NCBI GenBank assembly: GCA_030598355.1 | Contig: JAUVQD010000101.1 | Location: 1 to 5,571 of the forward strand | Direction of reading: 5' to 3' | Source: Actinomycetes bacterium | GTDB taxonomy: Bacteria > Actinomycetota > Aquicultoria > CAJVYJ01 > JAUVQD01 | Length of the DNA stretch: 5,571 nucleotides | Part shown: piece by piece, positions 1 through 5,571 of the stretch | Layout of the letters: each line of letters begins with the position of its first letter | Numbering within the stretch: position 1 is the stretch's first letter | Made by a program: the position numbers and the translations under genes | The notes under the pieces: generated by a model | Databases searched by the model: none | What the model was told of the DNA's origin: nothing | Seen by the model: the letters and a program-made list of their open reading frames with translations, nothing else

Positions 1-1771
1 ACCAGCCAACTCGCCCGGACCTCCCTCAAATCAATTCTGGAAAGGCGACAACAACAAGGTTATAAATCTTATAAGCAGCGCACCAGATGCACAACTACGC
101 TTCGAGGACTTGCTTCTTGACGGCCTCCCGTTAAATTCAAATATTTACATGCTACGGCGCAAACTTACTGGCAGCCTTCAGATGACTACTTTTTTTGACA
201 ATGAGTATAAGCAAGTTGCTGGCAAACTTAGGGAACTAGGGAGCGATTCTTATGTTCGGGCAATGCATAATTTCTTGGCAGAAGTCGGTAACACGTTCCT
301 AGAACATGGGGGCATGGGAGCTTACAAATCACAAGAGAGAATGAATTGGAAGTCGATGAAGAGTGGGCAGACATATTATATGGACGTCGCCATCTACAAG
401 GCCACCGACATGATTCAGGCAGAAGGCCCCGGCAACCTTTCGTCTGCCCCCGGCGAATGGACCAGGGGAAGCATATATGGTTTCATGGGCCTCAATGAGG
501 CCGCCCCCGCCGCGATGACGATAGACCAGGATCCTCGCTTCGCCATGTTTACTCCGCCGGCCTTCTACGGTAATAAAGAATACGCAACGATAGCATATAC
601 GGCAGATGATCTTGACGAGCTTTTGCCGCCACCGATATCGAAGATAGCAACTAACGCTACAATCACTTATGCCTTAGATCAAACAGACACGGGCGATTAC
701 ACGCCAGACCAAATATCCACCACCGCCGGCATATTATACGATAACCGTTTCAATGTATCAGCATCCCTCGACCTATTTAGCGTGACGAGGGCCCAAGATA
801 AAACTTTTGATAATGAAGGGAATCTCGTAAGTGTTGCCGACCCTGGTGGAGACAAAGATGACAACAACGTCTGGGTTGTAAATACTAAGTGTGAATTTCC
901 GACCCTCAACTTTAAAGACGCCGGCACTTCATCAGAGGCCAGAGGAATGTGGGGCCAATACGGACAGTTCCCAACCTCTAATGAGGGCGTGTATTTTGCG
1001 ATACAGGAAAGTAGCCAATACACCAAACAAACAGAATCATCTAGAGTTGAATCGCTAGCGCAGGTGTGCGGCTTTGATACGACGCCTAGAAGGATTGGCG
1101 ACGTCGCTTCGAAAAAAACCATCTCAGAGGCAGTCGTAGCAATACCATTTACCTTGATCAAATCAGGAAAGAATAAGGGCAAGAAAAGGTTCATAAACAT
1201 AAACAGGACAACACTTAATCGCCAAATGAAAAACAAGGCTCAAACAGGCTTTGCTCTTCCGGATGAGAATATCCTAGACACATCGATAACCTCAATGATG
1301 TCCAAGTTGGAGAAGTATGTTATGCCTCCAAACATGGACTTTATAAAAAATAAGAAAGTCAAGCCATTTGTCACATATGTTTTCGAGTTCAATCACGATC
1401 TGGACAGACAAGACTTGGCAGATATTTGGCAAGGACTGATGCCAGAAATCTCTAGAACGGCCGAGATCGATTCGGCGCAGCTAGCACACGATTTAAATGT
1501 AAATGAATTCTTCCACGGAAAAGAGCTTCCAAATGACTTACGTTGGATGGTTTTCAAAATAAAACGAAGAGCAAAGAATAATTACTATGGGGCAAAAAGG
1601 GATTCCATAGACAGGGGGGTCAGAGAGGAGCCTATCAAGAGCCAGCGGGAGAGAGAATTCAACTACAGCTACAACTGGCCTCACGATTTTTACTCGCTGG
1701 TCGAGTTGGCGCAAGTCGAAGCCGGCGTAGAGATGTCCGCCATGGCCTCCGATACAGGGACTGAAGAGTGA
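1..1771 (+). CDS. Putative phage virion structural protein, 5'-truncated by window edge
   Basis: The frame is open from the left edge (first whole codon at base 2) to the TGA at 1769-1771, giving 589 visible residues; the true start is outside. The TTG at 110 and ATG at 182 are poor starts: GAGGA (104-108) sits one base before the TTG, too close for a ribosome site, and coding-like sequence continues upstream. I see no signal peptide or membrane segment. Visible blocks, numbered from the edge: an aromatic/proline-rich DPRFAMFTPPAFYG at 177-190; RRIGDVASKKTISEAVVAIP near 363-382; a Lys/Arg-rich linker after it; an aromatic-rich block starting KYVMPPNMDF near 438; RWMVFKIKRRAKNNYYG at 514-530; and a C-terminal YNWPHDFYSLVELAQVEAG near 557-575. 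From memory, such blocks occur in large unannotated structural proteins of environmental tailed phages; I cannot name the family. The gene overlaps the next by four bases. Virion role is inferred from context; the coding call itself is very secure. Confidence 0.85.
   Translation, partial: PANSPGPPSNQFWKGDNNKVINLISSAPDAQLRFEDLLLDGLPLNSNIYMLRRKLTGSLQMTTFFDNEYKQVAGKLRELGSDSYVRAMHNFLAEVGNTFLEHGGMGAYKSQERMNWKSMKSGQTYYMDVAIYKATDMIQAEGPGNLSSAPGEWTRGSIYGFMGLNEAAPAAMTIDQDPRFAMFTPPAFYGNKEYATIAYTADDLDELLPPPISKIATNATITYALDQTDTGDYTPDQISTTAGILYDNRFNVSASLDLFSVTRAQDKTFDNEGNLVSVADPGGDKDDNNVWVVNTKCEFPTLNFKDAGTSSEARGMWGQYGQFPTSNEGVYFAIQESSQYTKQTESSRVESLAQVCGFDTTPRRIGDVASKKTISEAVVAIPFTLIKSGKNKGKKRFININRTTLNRQMKNKAQTGFALPDENILDTSITSMMSKLEKYVMPPNMDFIKNKKVKPFVTYVFEFNHDLDRQDLADIWQGLMPEISRTAEIDSAQLAHDLNVNEFFHGKELPNDLRWMVFKIKRRAKNNYYGAKRDSIDRGVREEPIKSQREREFNYSYNWPHDFYSLVELAQVEAGVEMSAMASDTGTEE
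1756..1760 (+). promoter_or_regulatory. Likely ribosome binding site for the GTG-start gene
   Basis: AGGGA lies seven bases before the GTG at 1768, inside the last codons of the upstream gene. It is an imperfect Shine-Dalgarno match at a suitable distance and supports GTG 1768 as the start. With the GTGA overlap, re-initiation by ribosomes finishing the upstream gene is also likely. Confidence 0.45.
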
Positions 1772-2742
1772 AATTTTTAGATCAGAAAGAACAGGTCATT
1801 GACCTACAACTCACCCAGCATGGGAAAAGACTGCTATCGCAAGGTATATTCAAGCCAGTTTATTATACTTTTGCTGACAGTGACATCCTTTACGATTCTG
1901 ATTACGCTAGCGCCTCCTATGGCGAAAATCAAAGTGCCATCGAACCGCGCATACAAGAGGAGACTCCTAGACTATCAGTCCAGGCAAACTATAATAGTGC
2001 GGAGGCATTAGTGCCCAACCGTGCCGGCCTGTTGGGACAACGCATTCCTAAGAACAGCTACGTCTTAAAAGAGGATCCTGACAAATATGATGTATTAGAA
2101 TTTTCCCTTGGGACGAGTTCTCCATTGAATGAAAAGTTGCCGGCCTGGAATGTTGCTTTTTTGAACGGAGAATTGTCCGGTTCAAATTATTTTTACACGG
2201 ATAAGAGAGGGAAGATACATTTCATTCCACAACTCGATGCTAAGGTGACTTACAATATTGAAGTTAAGACCCAACCCACTACGGCCACCCCTGACGAACA
2301 AGAAACGACAGAAGCTTTAGAGGCGGAATTTAGAGTTGTCCATGGGGATGGGACTTACGTCAGCGTCAAGGACGATTTTCTCTTGTTGCGTGTAGCGGAA
2401 GACAATGTTCCTTTCTCGAAAGAAAACTATGATATTGAAGTTTATGAGGTTTTGAGGGAAGGCGAAGAACTATCACCATTAGCCATATCGCCGACCGCTG
2501 AGCAAAATGACTTCTTTGTGTTAAATGAGGCATCCAGTAATTCTGAGGCTGAGTACTACGTTGAGTTGCCGGTCGATGACGAGATAGACCCAAGCCTCTT
2601 GGCCGACCTTGTGACTCAAAAGGTGGGTAGTCTCTATTTAGACAAAGGGTTAAGAAGGAGCAACACTAGGACTCAAGCCGTTACTACGCGACGAGACATT
2701 TATAAATCTGTCGTTGATCCTACGGAGCATTGTGAAGAATGA
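1768..2742 (+). CDS. Conserved phage protein, probable virion component
   Basis: This is a complete 324-residue gene with a GTG start overlapping the upstream TGA by four bases. The start is supported by AGGGA upstream and because the characteristic N-terminal block begins immediately: residues 2-21 read KFLDQKEQVIDLQLTQHGKR, followed by a Tyr/Phe/Asp-rich stretch (residues 31-47, including VYYTFADSDILYDSDY) and RIQEETPRL at 61-69. From memory, this arrangement marks a family of unnamed proteins in environmental tailed phages, often beside very large structural genes. The middle (about 105-270) alternates hydrophobic and polar residues as in beta-rich folds, with a Thr/Glu-rich linker near 168-186 and ENYDIEVYEVLREG at 219-232. 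The C-terminus has a basic patch (LRRSNTRTQAVTTRRD, 295-310) and then an acidic end with the only cysteine (HCEE). No enzyme motif, signal peptide or membrane helix is visible. Role in the particle is inferred from its coupled neighbours. Confidence 0.85.
   Translation: MKFLDQKEQVIDLQLTQHGKRLLSQGIFKPVYYTFADSDILYDSDYASASYGENQSAIEPRIQEETPRLSVQANYNSAEALVPNRAGLLGQRIPKNSYVLKEDPDKYDVLEFSLGTSSPLNEKLPAWNVAFLNGELSGSNYFYTDKRGKIHFIPQLDAKVTYNIEVKTQPTTATPDEQETTEALEAEFRVVHGDGTYVSVKDDFLLLRVAEDNVPFSKENYDIEVYEVLREGEELSPLAISPTAEQNDFFVLNEASSNSEAEYYVELPVDDEIDPSLLADLVTQKVGSLYLDKGLRRSNTRTQAVTTRRDIYKSVVDPTEHCEE
2724..2727 (+). promoter_or_regulatory. Possible ribosome binding site for the large downstream gene
   Basis: GGAG lies 11 bases before the ATG at 2739, slightly farther than ideal but acceptable. 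It sits within the last codons of the preceding gene. The ATGA stop-start overlap means translational coupling could matter more than this site. Confidence 0.4.
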
Positions 2743-5571
2743 TTTACAAAATTGATTCAAATAGCTTAGTTGGATCGAAAGTCCCAAATGTGTATGTTCA
2801 GAAAGTTGTCTTGAAAGACAATTCTACTACTTCGACTTCAAAGAACAGGTTAGACTCACAAGAGTTGTCATCTAAGCAAAAGGAATCTGAAGCAGGGGTT
2901 ATTTGTAATTTGACCTTGGGACTTAAAGACCTGTTGAACACGCAAACAGAGTGGTCGGACAACGATAAGTTATACAGCCAATATAAGATAGGGATTGTTC
3001 GCAGCTTGGATCCTTCGATAACTGATGAATTTCTTTCCTACCGTGCCCCGCGCTCCGCTCAAATTTTAACAAGGGCCGTTGCCTTATCCGCCAACGGGAA
3101 AGTTACCATCCAGGGAATGAGTCTTGCCGGCTTGACAAAAGAACAATTGAACTCCCGAGCATCTTCTATGACCGGTCAAAATGGTCATGTCGTAAAGAAC
3201 ATTGCGCTAACACACACCGATTCGGATCTTCCAAAGGATTTGCAGCATTTAACCTATTTTGTTTTTGTTTATCCAAAGCTTCTCGAAACGGCCAAGAATT
3301 TGGGGCCAAAAGCACGAGAATTGGTTGGTATGTGCCACGTTGAGAGGGTCATTAAAAACGCGAGCGTTCCAGATAAAACCACTTTATATGTTTATAAAGA
3401 TAATCCGAAGACGATCTGGGCCGGCGCCGTGCACCGAATGCCCACCGGCGAGTACCATACCGGCGCCGCGCACTCAGCCACTAGCAGAGTTTTGAGGCAA
3501 CTTGTCGTAGATAACACAAAAGTCCAAGATCAGCGTTTTATAAAAAAAGCGCAAGAAGGCACTATACAACTCCTGACACCTTCAACAACTGATCCCAATA
3601 CGTCTGACTCTATAACTGGCGATGATGCTATTTTTACTGAATTATTTTCTAGCCAAGATAGCCAAAATAACGTGCGCTTCTTATTTGGCGTTAATGAGTA
3701 CGTGTTGGCAATTCGTCATGCTAAATTTGGAAAAATGCTTTCTCGCGTTTCGAATATACGCAATTTGCCTCCTGGTGTCGCACAATACTTAAATTTAATT
3801 GACGTGAAAGCTGTTACGATAAAACGACGTCGCGTCGATCCAAATTCCGAGTTCAACCGCCTGTCCTCCCCTGTGTGCGGAGAAAGCAGATTCAATGAAG
3901 AAGAGGTAGATTCGGTGATCTTTCAGGGAGATGTTACATCCACCACCGCCGCCGATGGCTCATCTTTATTGCGAATGGATGTCGATGCAGAAAATAGTTT
4001 CGAGTTCAGCTATTATTCTGGAATTGACACTGGGTTGCAAAATGCTACCTATGGCAAGTACCAATACAAGGTTGAGCTTGAAGTGATTGATCGCACAGAA
4101 GAATCAATCGGCCTTATGATTAATAATCTTTTTTCTGCGCGCAAAGTTCTTGATTCTTATTTAGCAGAGGGTTCTAAGCCACAAAACTATAATTCAAAGA
4201 TCGATGCTTTCAAGGAAACCTACCTTGAGAAAAACAACGGTACCCCTTGGTTAGGCGCTATTCGAACTTATGCGGAAGTGTTGGCAGTTATCTCAATCAT
4301 GTCTGGAAAGTCTAGCATGTTTAGCGGCGTGGAGCCGACAGTGCAAGCCGTACGTCCTATGATCCACTCTGCTACAGCCAACGCCGACTCGGTACAAGAG
4401 GTTATACGGTTGGTCGATTCATCGATATCGACATTGTCCAATTTAGCTAACCTTGAGTCAAACCAATCAACAACTGACGCGCGCCCCAACGCCAAGGATC
4501 GCACTTCTAGAGCCTCCGGACGCTCGGCGAAGATCGACAAAATAGAACATTATTTCGAAAACGAATTTGACGCAGACTTCTCTAGAGATGTTGGGTACGA
4601 CTATCTCGTGATTGATGAGCATAAGGATGATTTGAGTGGCTTGTTTTCCCTGGAAGCGTCGTCATTCTTCAATAGGGTCGACATTGAGACGAACAAGTAT
4701 TTTGTTTCTAGCGATGTTCCTATCGACTTAACAGTTAAGGGTAAAAGCTACACACAGCAGGATGATCTGGCCGGTACTGACATTGGTTATCTGTCTCCAT
4801 CAAAAGTTAGAGTACTGGATTCCACATATAGGTTGTCCGAGACAATATCTCCTGATAAGTATCAATATCGTGAATTGGAAAAGGATATACTTTCTTACAA
4901 TATAGGTGTAAAAGTAGCTAGCGCACCACCCTCAAAGTCCGGCGCCAACGAGGTTGCAACTGGCTGCGACAATGAACAGAACGCTACAGACGACCGTGAA
5001 AAGTTGATTGAAAAATCGTTTGCAATTCAGACTTTAGGCAATATTGACATAGGTAGATGTGAGTCTTTTTTCCAAATAAAGCCAGATGGCGAAGAGAAAG
5101 ATCCTACGATCGCCCCTTCGGTAACAGAGCCCCCATATGGATCTGCTGTCGCTACAAAAGAGGAGGTGACGAATTTCTCCAAGATTCTTGGGTCCGCCCT
5201 CCGCGACAAGGGGCTTCCTAAGGCAACTCCTAGTGTAATAAAATCGTTCAATCCGATTCTTAATTGTAATGATGTTTTTTCGAATCCAAATGTTCTTGCA
5301 CGAGAAGAAAAACTGAAAAGCCTACCTAATCAAATTAAGTCAGTAATACTTGGCGACACAACTACGGATACAACCAATATGAACTGGTTTTCCGACGAGA
5401 ACTCGGCTTCGACTAATGATATATTAGGCGCCATGTTCAGACTTAACTTTTATGCTCTTCACAAGATTGAAGCGTTCGTGGGGTTTGGCTCCTCCGCTAG
5501 CGGCCGCGAATTAGCAAGAAAGCCTAACTTTGTAGGCCTAACAAGGCAAAGGGTTGATTCTATTCCTGTTG
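2739..5571 (+). CDS. Very large putative phage structural protein, 3'-truncated by window edge
   Basis: Translation from ATG 2739 runs through 944 codons with no stop and leaves at the right edge, so the full protein is longer. The ATG overlaps the previous TGA (ATGA), with GGAG upstream. Visible layout: an N-terminal domain (1-220) with a Ser/Thr/Lys/Gln-rich linker near 29-50; a His-containing block from W227 to H245 (WAGAVHRMPTGEYHTGAAH) with G-A-x-H twice; a basic KRRRVD at 362-367; a beta-like stretch ending in YGKYQYKVELEV (438-449); a mainly helical-looking region (about 450-590) including PWLGAIRTYAEVL from 503; a block around DVGYDYLVIDEH (617-628) and YLSPSKV (684-690); then a long mixed region to the edge. 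Six cysteines are scattered. No signal peptide, membrane helix, protease or nucleotide-binding motif is seen. From memory, the W..GAVH, YQYKVE and PW..AI blocks resemble unnamed giant proteins of environmental phages. Tail, baseplate or other virion role is inference. Confidence 0.85.
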   Translation, partial: MIYKIDSNSLVGSKVPNVYVQKVVLKDNSTTSTSKNRLDSQELSSKQKESEAGVICNLTLGLKDLLNTQTEWSDNDKLYSQYKIGIVRSLDPSITDEFLSYRAPRSAQILTRAVALSANGKVTIQGMSLAGLTKEQLNSRASSMTGQNGHVVKNIALTHTDSDLPKDLQHLTYFVFVYPKLLETAKNLGPKARELVGMCHVERVIKNASVPDKTTLYVYKDNPKTIWAGAVHRMPTGEYHTGAAHSATSRVLRQLVVDNTKVQDQRFIKKAQEGTIQLLTPSTTDPNTSDSITGDDAIFTELFSSQDSQNNVRFLFGVNEYVLAIRHAKFGKMLSRVSNIRNLPPGVAQYLNLIDVKAVTIKRRRVDPNSEFNRLSSPVCGESRFNEEEVDSVIFQGDVTSTTAADGSSLLRMDVDAENSFEFSYYSGIDTGLQNATYGKYQYKVELEVIDRTEESIGLMINNLFSARKVLDSYLAEGSKPQNYNSKIDAFKETYLEKNNGTPWLGAIRTYAEVLAVISIMSGKSSMFSGVEPTVQAVRPMIHSATANADSVQEVIRLVDSSISTLSNLANLESNQSTTDARPNAKDRTSRASGRSAKIDKIEHYFENEFDADFSRDVGYDYLVIDEHKDDLSGLFSLEASSFFNRVDIETNKYFVSSDVPIDLTVKGKSYTQQDDLAGTDIGYLSPSKVRVLDSTYRLSETISPDKYQYRELEKDILSYNIGVKVASAPPSKSGANEVATGCDNEQNATDDREKLIEKSFAIQTLGNIDIGRCESFFQIKPDGEEKDPTIAPSVTEPPYGSAVATKEEVTNFSKILGSALRDKGLPKATPSVIKSFNPILNCNDVFSNPNVLAREEKLKSLPNQIKSVILGDTTTDTTNMNWFSDENSASTNDILGAMFRLNFYALHKIEAFVGFGSSASGRELARKPNFVGLTRQRVDSIPV
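3420..3473 (+). repeat. Imperfect 15-base direct repeat within the large gene
   Basis: GCCGGCGCCGTGCAC (3420-3434) recurs as ACCGGCGCCGCGCAC (3459-3473), 13 of 15 bases identical and in the same reading frame, 39 bases apart start to start. Each copy carries the palindrome GGCGCC. At protein level it gives AGAVH and TGAAH, residues 228-232 and 241-245. It may be an ancient short duplication or convergent coding of a repeated motif; it lies wholly inside coding sequence. Confidence 0.6.

Noticed and set aside
61..68. TATAAATC, one base from the T4-type late promoter box TATAAATA; the same octamer recurs at 2701-2708
   Set aside because: Both lie inside coding sequence, neither matches the box exactly, and neither is followed at a useful distance by an otherwise unserved gene start; chance in AT-rich codons is sufficient.
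697..1236. A 179-codon open frame on the - strand with a hydrophobic N-terminus resembling a membrane protein
   Set aside because: It lies wholly antisense to the well-patterned first gene; its hydrophobic start is the complement of Lys/Asn/Ile codons, and no ribosome site or neighbour supports it.
1799..2011. A 70-codon + strand frame inside the 324-residue gene
   Set aside because: It overlaps the conserved N-terminal region of the real gene in another frame and encodes a composition typical of a shadow frame.
2366..2593. A 75-codon - strand frame
   Set aside because: It is antisense to the 324-residue gene, with His/Gln/Arg-rich low-quality translation and no supporting context.
3421..3470. 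GGCGCC palindromes and GC-rich arms that might form a hairpin terminator
   Set aside because: No T-run follows, the arms are part of a direct repeat in an open frame, and the gene continues for more than 2 kb downstream.
3259..3495. A 78-codon + strand frame
   Set aside because: It sits in a different frame within the large open gene that starts at 2739; no ribosome site is seen and the product is rich in Arg, Pro and Ser as expected of a shadow.
4268..4540. A 90-codon - strand frame
   Set aside because: It is antisense to the continuous large gene and has no independent support.
5027..5251. A 74-codon - strand frame
   Set aside because: It is antisense to the continuous large gene and has no independent support.

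Overview
The window looks like a fragment of a tailed-phage (Caudoviricetes-like) genome, probably from the virion structural region of a large phage. It holds three long genes on the + strand, with no intergenic space. Consecutive genes overlap by four bases (GTGA, then ATGA). There are no tRNA genes, mobile elements, CRISPR repeats, terminators or convincing promoters. The phage assignment rests on gene architecture and on remembered similarity of several sequence blocks to unnamed proteins in environmental, mostly aquatic, phage contigs. No protein here has a signature allowing a firm functional name. The host cannot be read from the sequence.

Layout: (1) positions 1-1771, the 3' part of a large gene whose start lies before the window; 589 residues are visible and the frame is open to the left edge. 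(2) 1768-2742, a complete 324-residue gene with a GTG start inside the stop region of gene 1. Its N-terminal block (FLDQKEQVIDLQLTQHGKRL, then a Tyr/Asp-rich stretch and RIQEETPRL) is the most recognisable piece in the window. (3) 2739 to the right edge, a very large gene with an ATG start overlapping the stop of gene 2; 944 codons are visible without a stop, so the protein continues past the window. This third gene fills half the window and is easily missed because it has no stop codon here.

The tight overlaps suggest the three proteins are translationally coupled and made together. The simplest reading is that they are components of one particle substructure (tail, baseplate, neck or another virion part), but nothing in the sequence proves which. 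The most notable local signals are an internal duplication in gene 3 giving a repeated Gly-Ala-x-His motif within a GC-rich island, a probable beta-strand module followed by a helical stretch in the same protein, and well-defined sequence blocks in genes 1 and 2 that look like the cores of uncharacterised families.
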